Assembly: GCF_029784165.1 (NCBI RefSeq)
Contig: NC_073694.1
Span: 24,996,506 to 25,060,505 of the forward strand
Direction: 5' to 3'
Source: Wyeomyia smithii
Taxonomy: Eukaryota > Arthropoda > Insecta > Diptera > Culicidae
Length of the DNA stretch: 64,000 nucleotides
The notes beneath the pieces are model-generated. The model worked only from the letters and a program-made list of their open reading frames with translations, searched no databases and was not told the origin of the DNA. A program made the translations under genes and the position numbers. Positions 46,220 to 54,320 of this stretch are shown piece by piece. The first letter of the stretch is position 1. The number at the start of each line of letters is the position of its first letter.

Positions 46220-46308
46220 CTCTTATATAGGCCAAATGATGCATTCCCAATTTACTAGGTCCATAACTCTGCCGACCGTGCTTGGGAAAGCGCGGTAGAA
46301 CGACCAAT
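46220..46308 (-). promoter_or_regulatory. TATA plus CCAAT module C
   Basis: On the - strand an ATTGG (complement of CCAAT at 46304-46308) in CGACCTCTGATTGGTCG lies 73 bp ahead of CCTATATAAGAG (46231-46220). The decayed stem-loop follows only about 60 bp downstream, so nothing is left of a body. Confidence 0.5.
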
Positions 46309-46587
46309 CAGAGGTCGAATTTTGTTTTGACAAGGCTTAAGAGTTATCAATAGTACAATAGTTCGAATGATAAAATTGCAATTTCATGCATTTGGTAGGA
46401 ATCTTAGAAGATTTTCTAATCGATTGCTGCAAAAACGAAGGAAATCCATCGAAAACTAACGGATTTATTAGCATTTGAAATTTTTCTCACTTTTTTCAGT
46501 TTTAGATTTTCATTTTACATCCCTATGTAGCCGAACTTCCTGAGAGAAGTATTCTAATTCAAAATTAAATCTTCATTAATTCATTTG

Positions 46588-46605
46588 TTGTCCTTATAAG
46601 GACAA
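46588..46605 (-). terminator. Histone-type 3' stem-loop, copy 2
   Basis: Perfect 18-nt inverted repeat TTGTCCTTATAAGGACAA; on the - strand AATTAATGAAGA follows. Stem bases differ from copies 3-5 but pair within the copy. Confidence 0.5.
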
Positions 46606-46989
46606 TTGTTCAATTTATCATAGGATGTAGTGTTTATCTTACATCTCTGTGTTACCTTGATAGTGAGGACTAAGGCGCACGGTCAACACAATGAGAAAGG
46701 TGTTTTCACATTGAAAACTATACACGGCTTTACTGGAGGAAGTGTTGGCAAATGCATCTACCGCTAATACCACCGCTATTATACGAAAGCGCGTCGTTTC
46801 ATGTGGGGAATATCAACAACGAAAAATGACGCGCGTCTAAGCATAACCCGAACTGTTTCGCCGTGCTGCTCCCATTTACCTTTACATCGGCCTCAGGGAA
46901 GTACCGGCTGCATCTGCATCTACCGCTGAGGCTGTCACTATGCTGCTATTGGTACCAAAAGCCATTAACTCTTCAAATAAGTGTTTTAT

Positions 46990-47007
46990 TTGTTCTCAAA
47001 AGAACAA
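46990..47007 (-). terminator. Histone-type 3' stem-loop, copy 3
   Basis: On the - strand TTGTTCT-TTTG-AGAACAA, then AATAAAACACTTATTTGAAG. The stem differs from the other copies at paired positions. Confidence 0.5.
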
Positions 47008-47100
47008 TTGTTCAATTCAAAATCGGATTTACGCAATCGCATCTCTGTAGTATTACAGACAATAATATTCTTATGAACAAAATGATACAACTTTCCCATT

Positions 47101-47248
47101 AGGCCTCTGCCATAATAGACGCGAAAAGCGACGCGAACTGATTCGCTCGGCTGTAGGTTAATGTACAGCCATCAGTAGAGCTGTACATCAACCTGCGGCC
47201 GAGCGAATCGGTTCGCGCCGCTTTTCGCGTCTACTATGGCAGAGGCCT
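47101..47248. mobile_element. 148-bp palindromic element, copy 2
   Basis: AGGCCTCTGCCATAATAGAC at the left and AGGCCTCTGCCATAGTAGAC reversed at the right; the arms are about 68 bp with six differences, all transitions. Shares the GCGCGAnnCGATTCG core and the TGTACAGCTCT centre with copy 1 at 45878. Confidence 0.8.
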
Positions 47249-47413
47249 CAGAGAAAGTTGCTGGCTGATGTATTCACTTCATGCAAGCCTGCTGCTGATG
47301 CTTCCCGCTACCACACTGAAACAGCATTTTAGTGAAGGAAGTGTCGTTGCATCAGCTGACCCTGCTACTATCGATGCTGATATACCCGCTGCAACAGCTA
47401 CGCTATGCATAGC

Positions 47414-47603
47414 CATGCCACAGTTGTGGCCGCTATACGCTGGCCCAACTGCTGAGCAACTGCAACGCTATCCGTAGCCATGCCACAGTTGTGGCCGCCA
47501 TTGGTATCCGCTATACCTGCATCTGCTGGCCCTGCTGCTATCGATGGTAAAGATCCGCTGAAACTGCTACGCTTATCCGCAGCCATGCCACAGTTGTGGC
47601 CGC
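47414..47603. repeat. Three copies of CATGCCACAGTTGTGGCCGC
   Basis: Exact 20-bp copies at 47414, 47479 and 47584, embedded in longer imperfect repeats with CTGCTnCTATCGATG. The core CCACAGTTGTGG is itself palindromic. On the - strand a 71-residue frame repeats GHNCGMA.D; I do not consider it a gene. Confidence 0.75.
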
Positions 47604-47706
47604 TATCCGCCATCGATGGTACCCACTGCTTGCTCCCGCTGCTGCTAAGGGAGGACTGCTGTCGTCGCTGTTCAGAACTATTATGAGCGGCTTCGACTAA
47701 AACAAG

Positions 47707-47718
47707 CTCTTATATAGG
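47707..47718 (-). promoter_or_regulatory. TATA module B
   Basis: CCTATATAAGAG on the - strand, followed about 40 nt downstream by CGCTCATAATAGTTCTGAAC and CAGCGACGACAGCAGTC, which match the same positions after module A. No CCAAT box upstream: the flank is unrelated. Confidence 0.45.
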
Positions 47719-48570
47719 GATGAAAATAGGAATGAACTATTTTACGTACGTGGTGGAATGATATAACTTGAAAAATATGTGTGACTTCATTCTGGTTCAG
47801 AGCGATCATTTGATAAGCTCCACCTCTTTTTTCAGTTTCTAAAATTTTTCCTCAGTTTCGTAGCACGGATGCACAAAAATGATTTCTTGTCGAGCCGGAC
47901 CGATAACACTCTCATTGAAGCAACAAAATAACAGGGGTCTTCACATCGAGCTCGTATACGAATACCGAGCCGTAAACTGCGTATCTTCCATTACTCGTCA
48001 ATGGAGGTGAGTATTTTTACGGCTGGGTATTTGTTTACGAGCTCGACATGAATCCCCCTAACATGTTTTGTGTCGTGTTGTGTAGCTTGGTTGAAGAAAA
48101 TGTTCCCGTCCCCATGTCGCATGTAAGCAGATTATTGCGTTCAGTAGACAGTAGATAGTGTATCCAGCGAATAAACACCGATGGTGCTCTCACACACGCA
48201 ACGGTTTTAACCCGTATCTTATTGCGGTTTGTAACATCAAGCGATTTCGTTTGCTCGCTGTTGCGTGTTGCATCATGTTGCAACTTGGCAGCTGGGAGAC
48301 GACGAAATTCTGTTTATGCTGATTGATTGAATCGACTTCATATTAGCTCTGCATAGTCGAACTAACTGCTTTTGTGAATGCGTACTAACAGGGCAGTTTA
48401 TTATTCAATGTCGGTTATGCTGATCGCAGCGTTTGCGCTGCCCCTACAGTGGGGAGTTTACTAAATAAAGTGAAAATTAGACAACTACAACAGAATTTGA
48501 TTGCATCCCGCACAGAATGTCTGCTTGTGTTGATGCCAGAAAATTATTAACCTTCAATTATTTTTTTATT

Positions 48571-48586
48571 TGCCTTCAAAAAAGCA
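48571..48586 (-). terminator. Histone-type 3' stem-loop, copy 4
   Basis: On the - strand TGCTTT-TTTG-AAGGCA with one mismatch, followed by AATTGAAGG. The unit around it repeats about 220 bp later as copy 5. Confidence 0.45.
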
Positions 48587-48791
48587 TTTTGCTGTTCAAA
48601 ATCGGTTGCTAATTACAACCTTTGAGCTGCCCTAACATTGGGGGAATTAAGATACACGGACAACATGCACTGTGGAAGCTATTTCACATTCAGTAAATTA
48701 GACGGGTGCGACAAATTTAAATTGCTAGGATGCAACACAGAATACTTGCTTGCGTTGACAAAAATTATTAACTTTCAATGACTTGTTTATT

Positions 48792-48807
48792 TGCCTTCAA
48801 AAAGGCA
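48792..48807 (-). terminator. Histone-type 3' stem-loop, copy 5
   Basis: On the - strand TGCCTT-TTTG-AAGGCA followed by AATAAACAAGTCATTGAAAG, a purine-rich element at the usual distance for U7 pairing. Lies about 210 bp downstream of TATA module A. Confidence 0.5.
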
Positions 48808-49015
48808 TTTTGATTTCTAAAATTGGATTTCCTGATGGCAATCTTCATGCTGCCCCAACACGGGGGGAATAATGGCTGTCTGGCGACACACGCTGAGAAA
48901 AACCGCGCTGCTCCTGAGACGTGGTGACCAACCACAGAGCTAGTGCTGCTGCTGAGAAGGACGACTGCTGTTGTCGCTGTCTAGAACTATTATGAGCGGC
49001 TCCGGCTGTAACAGG

Positions 49016-49103
49016 CTCTTATATAGGCCAAATAGCATGTTTTCAATTGCAAGGTATATGATCCTGTCGACCGTGCTTGGGAAGCAAGCATATAACGACC
49101 AAT
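49016..49103 (-). promoter_or_regulatory. TATA plus CCAAT module A
   Basis: On the - strand CGACCTCTGATTGGTCG (CCAAT complement at 49099-49103) lies 72 bp ahead of CCTATATAAGAGCC. The spacing equals module C. The body that follows starts CGCTCATAATAGTTCTAGAC. Confidence 0.5.
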
Positions 49104-49435
49104 CAGAGGTCGAATTTTTCGTTTTGACAAGGCTTGACTATTTTCAATAGTACAATAGTGTGAATAATAAAATTACAATTATCTTATTTTGGGAAGAATC
49201 TTAGAAGATTTTCCAATCTATTGCTGTAAGAACGAAGGAAATCCATCGAATACTAACCGATTTATTAGCATTTGAAATTGGACATATTTTTCACTTTTTT
49301 CGGTTTTAGATTTTCATTTCACATCCCTATGTAGCCGAACTTCCTGAGAGAAGTATTCTACTTCAAAACATGCCGGTAAAAGCAACAGTACCAATGGAGT
49401 AAAGAACCGCAGGTCTCTCGTCGTCTATGATTGCA

Positions 49436-49545
49436 GTGGTACTCTTCTATTCGTACATTTCAGCGGTACACTTCTATTCGTATTGCAGCGGTACTATTCG
49501 TATTGCAGTGGTACACTTTTGTTCGTACATTTCTATTTGTATGCA
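49436..49545. repeat. Minisatellite, ~25-bp unit, about four copies
   Basis: Repeats of TTGCAGCGGTACACTTCTATTCGTA with small gaps. No coding potential. Confidence 0.7.
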
Positions 49546-50807
49546 ATTGAGGAAAAACTGCAATGCTGCTGTTGATGGTGATTGAAAGTTTACCTCATAA
49601 ATATGATTGCCATAAATTACTCAACAAGAATTGTAAATTTTTGCAACGGATATTTATTTAATTTTATCTTCGATATTCACTAAATAATCTTGACCGGATA
49701 GTATCGAAAGAGTAAATTCCTAAATATATACATTTATAGAAGAGTAAGAGCCTGCGAATGCTTGTGATTTTTTTTTTGTTTATTCAGTGAGATTCGTACA
49801 GAATCTCTTTAACATTTCAAAATTGTTAGATGATATATGATTATTCTAAGCTTTACCATAATAAACGTATATTTCCTGTCTCCGTAATACAGCGAATGTA
49901 GTTGTAGGCAAATAAACAAAATTGTCAAGCAAAAAAAAAATGTAATTGTGGATTGCTACGATTTTTTGCTGGAACTTGTTAATAATTTTGTTTAAAATAT
50001 TGTCTTCTGTTTGCTAATTGACGAACCTTTGTAAGGGCTTCCATATTATTTTGAAAGTAAGATCCATACTATAGATTTGATTTAATTACAGTTAAATAAA
50101 ACAAAACCATTCATTATGATAACGTAAGTATTATTGGATTTGGTTTTTGAGGATATAGAGTTAATTCTGACTTTGACGCATTACGAGAAATTCTTTGTGA
50201 TTCTTCAACAAGCACGATATGCTTGTGCCTTGTCAAATACATATTTTTTGCACAAAAAAATACTACAGGCATAATATCGCCAAATATAAATGATATTCTT
50301 TTGAGTGTTGTTGAATATATTCCAAATATTGATTTCCAGGGAGGCTGAAAATAAAAATACGTACAGTCGCTGAGCAAACACATTGATTCTGTCTGCAGAC
50401 TCTGTATATTTTGTAACAAAAAATCCCCTAATTACAGTGTTTAGTCCCACGTCACCATTTCATACAACCCTAGGGCTGTATACCTTGTAGTATTTTGGAG
50501 TGTTTTGGGTTTGGGTTGTTGAATTTTCGTCTTTTTCGTCCTTTATAAGCGTTTTCCATCGATTCAAAGCTCTCAATTTGAGATCATTCTTTGGGTCTTT
50601 AGAAGTAGCAACTATATTTGGATAATTTTGTTTAAGCTTGTTTCTTGCTCATGCTTTCTCTAGACAGCGTTTTTGATCACACTTTGTAATTATACTGATT
50701 TTGAGCTCGATTTAGGTTCCCTTTTGGGATCGTTTTAGAAACGTATTCTAATCATTCTGAATTGAACGGAACTTTCTTTCACCACAAAAGAGTTTTTTTT
50801 TGTTCTG
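49546..50807. other. Intergenic, AT-rich, nothing recognised
   Basis: Two overlapping - strand ORFs at 50114-50450 (about 80-100 residues) have no recognised family and an AT-driven composition. The stretch 50490-50770 shows the loose ...GAGCTCnATTTnGG... repeat type. Confidence 0.3.
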
Positions 50808-51211
50808 TTTATTTTATCTTAATTTGTATTTGCTTTATCTCCTTACTTTCAGTTGCTTTTGTTTCATTTATCGACATAAATACGTAAGTCCTAGAAATCA
50901 GTTGACCGAAGGTCCGATATCAATAAAGGTCACACAGGTGGCTGATGCACTTGCCACATGCATGCTTGTGTAACAGAAATGGAAGGAGATGTAAAATGTA
51001 AATGCTTTTCCTATAAGAGACTTGCAGGTTAAGTCACTTCGTTACTTGCTTGAGCAGTCACCGAAATTTGCTTCGATCTGTGATGTTTCTGCTACACAGT
51101 AAGTACCTTAAAAGGATGGTAATCGATGATAATGTTCTGTTCAGTTTTTCTGAACCCCAAAAAAATTGTAAACAATATAACAACAAATCAAAACTCAGTT
51201 TGGAAAACCAT
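50808..51211 (-). other. DCAF10 3' UTR (likely)
   Basis: Sequence after the DCAF10 stop on the - strand. A canonical AATAAA (complement at 50808-50813) lies about 400 nt downstream and is the best polyadenylation signal. Confidence 0.45.
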
Positions 51212-52024
51212 TCACAGCACCGGTTGGTGCCATACGATTTTACCCCGCAGACAGCCGGATACCAGCAGCGGGAACTTGGGACTAAACTTACTGCTGATCA
51301 CCACATCCGAGTGGCAGTGCTTTCGTTTGATTTCGTGGAACGGTTTAGGGCCCTCGTTAACCCGATCGGTGATGAAGGGCAGCTCGTTGCACTCGGCGTT
51401 GAACGCCAGTAGCCGGATGCCGTGGGCGTGGGGTGAACAAATCACCCGCCCGTCTGAGGAGAAGCATGGCTCCTTGATGAACCCTTTGCCCTTGTTCGGT
51501 TCCTCGATGTAGTACAGCATTCGGTTCACGTTTTCGGTGATCGTCTGCTGGAACTTGTGCTGATGTTCCACCGGCGTGAGCGGAATCAGACCGCTCGTGA
51601 TGCCGTAAACGTTGGCCATATTTAGCGAGCGAGTGTTTTCCACCCGTAGGTTGCGGTTTCGCAGCGAAACCTCCGCCGCCCAAATGTCCGAATTGGGCGT
51701 GGGGAAATCTACGTTGTTTACCTGGTTGTTGTTATTGTTGTTAGTACCAATGCGATTTCCGTTGGCGTTGTTGGGTTCGAGTGGTTCTCCAACGGCTGCG
51801 TTGATTAAGGCGGCAGCCGCTGCTGCTTCAGCTTGGGTTTCCACGCCTCCTCCGCCGCCGCCAACACCACCACCACCACCACCGCCCCCTTCTCCAGCAG
51901 TAGAAACATCCTGATTCAGCAGGCTGGCCTCACCGACGCTGCCCGATCCGGCGGAATCATCCTCACAGTCGCTATCAATTTCCTCTTCCAGCGAGATTTC
52001 CTGAATATCGTGAACGCAACTCCA
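51212..52024 (-). CDS. DCAF10: DCAF10 last exon
   Basis: 270 codons plus TGA (51212-51214). It starts WSCVHDIQEISLEEEIDSDC after a CTTTTATTGCAG acceptor, with a glycine run and an asparagine run before the conserved last WD40-like segment. The frame would stay open 30 bases into the intron; the conserved acceptor and the upstream exon decide the boundary. Confidence 0.9.
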   Translation of the reverse strand, partial: WSCVHDIQEISLEEEIDSDCEDDSAGSGSVGEASLLNQDVSTAGEGGGGGGGGVGGGGGGVETQAEAAAAAALINAAVGEPLEPNNANGNRIGTNNNNNNQVNNVDFPTPNSDIWAAEVSLRNRNLRVENTRSLNMANVYGITSGLIPLTPVEHQHKFQQTITENVNRMLYYIEEPNKGKGFIKEPCFSSDGRVICSPHAHGIRLLAFNAECNELPFITDRVNEGPKPFHEIKRKHCHSDVVISSKFSPKFPLLVSGCLRGKIVWHQPVL

Positions 52025-52152
52025 CTGCAATAAAAGACAAAGAAAATTAGTCACACTCTGCTGACCTAGATAAACAGAACCAAAAAAGTTACCTCAGAAC
52101 TTTCGTCGTAGCTTATGTTTCTGCTCAGCGCACACCAGCCTTGAGGGTGAAT
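51212..52152 (-). CDS. DCAF10: DCAF10 (WDR32) homologue, last two coding exons only
   Basis: DCAF10 is a WD40-repeat protein that acts as a substrate receptor for CUL4-DDB1 ubiquitin ligases. The exon at 52152-52093 gives IHPQGWCALSRNISYDESSE, and the exon at 52024-51212 gives an acidic, glycine- and asparagine-rich insert followed by the conserved C-terminus: YYIEEPNKGKGFIKEPCFSS, DGRVICSPHAHGIRLLAFNA, HSDVVISSKFSPKFPLLVSG and CLRGKIVWHQPVL. This order (LHPKGW, YIEEAN.GRGYIKE, SPHGYGIRLLGF, HNDVV.TTKFSP) is that of vertebrate DCAF10. The 68-bp intron is GT-AG and phase 0. The 5' exons with the main WD40 repeats are not seen up to 64000, so the upstream intron is at least 11.8 kb or the gene is cut by the window. 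Confidence 0.9.
52093..52152 (-). CDS. DCAF10: DCAF10 penultimate exon (60 nt)
   Basis: Twenty codons, IHPQGWCALSRNISYDESSE, between CTTATCGTTGCAG and GTAACTTT on the - strand, phase 0 at both ends. Matches the LHPKGWATLLRCSSNSDDEE segment of the family. Too short to stand out without the homologue. Confidence 0.85.
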
Positions 52153-52789
52153 CTGCAACGATAAGGAAGTGGCTTAAGTTTAGTTTGGCTGGCTTAAAGT
52201 GAAGGGTTTTCGTTCTACGAAAGAAAGGAACAGACTTGACAGCATGTTTTCCTGCATACCAAAACCCCCCCGCGCAACCCCTGCTGATTCCCTTCGAATC
52301 ATGCAGTCGAAAATTCAACGGACCATTCACCAACCCACCAAACAGTCAGCAGAGTTAAGTAGTGGCTTCAAAATGTTTTTTTTCCTGTCTGCATAGTCGG
52401 TCATTGTTGTTGCTTGCCTATCAGTCATCAAAAGTAAAACATAAAAAAAAAACATCTCATAAACTATGCACCGTGCGAAGCGTGAAGCGCGCGATGAATT
52501 TAATTAACCATATAAACACCGTCGTGAATACTAATTATTACGATTTTTATAGGTGAAGCTCTTTTTTTGCACAGCATGGCAGTTCAGTAAGACTCTATGG
52601 AGACCACCCCTCATGCACTTTTACTAAACCTGTTACGCAAAGAGTGTCTAGATCATGTGAGCAGAATTCGCAATGTTTTATAATCCTATTAGGTTTTTTT
52701 TTGCTATCATGGTGTCTAACAGCTACAATACCGGCAAAAAGTCCAATTAGTTAGAATACATGGCCACAACGGAGTCAACAATAAACCGG
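52153..52789. other. DCAF10 intron or upstream DNA, no gene
   Basis: No further exon recognised; runs of A and T, otherwise unique-looking. Confidence 0.3.
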
Positions 52790-54320
52790 TTACAAAAAGT
52801 AAAATCCCAAATTGAGTTCTGAATAGCGAAAAAACACTTCGTATGGCTAAAAATACGAAACAAGTTAGTATGAGTCAGAAAGCGCAATAAAAAATGATCC
52901 CAAATTACGCGAAGAATGCGTCAAACAAGCTTTCGAAGGCTAGAAAATTGTCTCTAATTCAGCTCCGAATGGCGGAAAATGTTTTTAAAAATAATAATAG
53001 ATACAAAAAATTATCCTTATTAAATCCCAGAATTGCACCGAAACGTTTGAAAATACCAGAAACGGCATAAACAAATACTTTTGATCAAGATGACAAATAT
53101 TAATGTAAAGACTAATGTAGTTTTCGTTTTCGCGGTGTAGCTACACTCGGACTACACTTTTGACACCGTGAATGTTTTACTCCTTTTCCCGGACTACACC
53201 CGGAAAAAGCAGAGTGTACTGTAGGAAGTTACCAACACATTCACAAGTATGTGTCAATACTGGTTTTTTCCACGTGTTTTTTTTCAGCACAATTGCGAGG
53301 TGGACATATGTAAGGGAAACGAGACAAAATGACGATGGCGATAATGACCAAAACAACATAAATTGACAGCTATCCCTATTATTACGCATACCAATGCAAC
53401 TACACTGAAAATGTTTTATTTCAAGCTGCAAAGTGTAGTCCGGACAAGTGTTGCTACACCGTGAAAACGAATTCGACATAAAAAAAACTAAAAACAAAAA
53501 TTATCTCAAAACGAGCTAAGCATGGCGAGAAAAATCTTTTGAAACCAAAATAAAAAATATAAAAAGTTGGTCCCAATTGTTGGAGAAACGATTTTAGAGA
53601 CCAGAAAAGACAAAGCAAATTATTTTTAGTTGAGCTAAGAATAGCGATAAGTTGCTTCTTGAAGACGTGAAAATATATCCTAAATTGAAAATATGCTGTT
53701 GAAAGTCAGAGCCTTTTAAATGTCAAAAAAAAAATCTTGAAAAAACCAAAAAAAGGTTTTTGCCAGGAATGGGAAAATATGGTTCCAAAGGCCATACGAA
53801 TTTTCTTAGAAAGCGAAAAAAGGCTTGTTTGAACCAAATGATGATAATTGAGTTCAGAATGGCGTGAAAATATTTTTAACGTTATTTTCTCTATATTAAG
53901 AGTGATGAACAAACCAGAAAAATAAAAACTTATCTCAAGTTGAGCTGAGAATAAGAGACAAAACAGAAAATGATCTTAAATTTGCCTCAAAATAGTAAAA
54001 ATTTAAATATCAGAGAAGGCAAAAAAATTCCCAATAACACCTTAAATAGCGGAAAACATTTAAAAAAAAACAACAGAAAAAAAAATCCAGCACCGTTCAA
54101 ATTATTCTCGGAAGAAAAACACAAATGTTTCTTAACGCTGCATTTTTAGGTAAGTACAGAACAGTGAAAAGATGCTACAAAAGGCAAAAAAACTACCTTG
54201 AATTGAGCATAGAATGGCAAAACTACGCTTTCAAAATAGCATCAAAAATTCTTCCCAATTGAGTCCAGAGTGACAATCAAAAAGACATCAATATTCCAAA
54301 AATCATCTCTGATTAAGTTC
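52790..54320. repeat. Degenerate A-rich tandem array (~60-75-bp unit)
   Basis: More than a dozen imperfect units, each with an A-rich half and a half like TTGAGCTnAGAATnGCGnnAAA (clear examples at 52815, 52958, 53513, 53633, 53850, 53941, 54208, 54315). Interrupted by MITE family 1 copy C. Same family as 14556-14900 and, inverted, parts of 35700-35850 and 50490-50770. Confidence 0.6.
53113..53480 (+). mobile_element. MITE family 1, copy C
   Basis: Ends ATGTAGTTTTCGTTTTCGCG at the left and, reversed, ATGTCGAATTCGTTTTCACG at the right, both followed by GTGTAGC.AC and GGACTACAC. Shorter than copy A through a central deletion. It sits inside the tandem array. Confidence 0.75.

Larger units (their letters stand above)
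46131..49375 (-). repeat. Array of histone-like transcription-unit relics (promoter modules and 3' stem-loops, no histone ORF)
   Basis: Read on the - strand, the array contains three CCTATATAAGAGC TATA modules (46220-46231, 47707-47718, 49016-49027). Two of them have an inverted CCAAT box 72-73 bp upstream inside a ~350-bp duplicated block. Four 3' hairpins of 6-7 bp with a 4-nt loop (46588, 46990, 48571, 48792) and one decayed (about 46150) are each followed, about 15-20 nt on, by TTGAAG/ATGAAG. This layout equals replication-dependent histone genes (TATA/CCAAT, 3' stem-loop, purine-rich U7 site), but the expected coding regions are absent or replaced by short repeats. Interpretation is inference. 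Confidence 0.5.

Noticed and set aside
47398..47613. 71-codon - strand ORF with GHNCGMA repeats
   Set aside because: The repeat is explained by the 20-bp DNA repeat; no start context or homologue, although it lies downstream of TATA module B.
50114..50450. Two overlapping - strand ORFs of 101 and 81 codons
   Set aside because: No recognisable domain, very AT-rich, no conserved start or splice context; chance ORFs are expected here.
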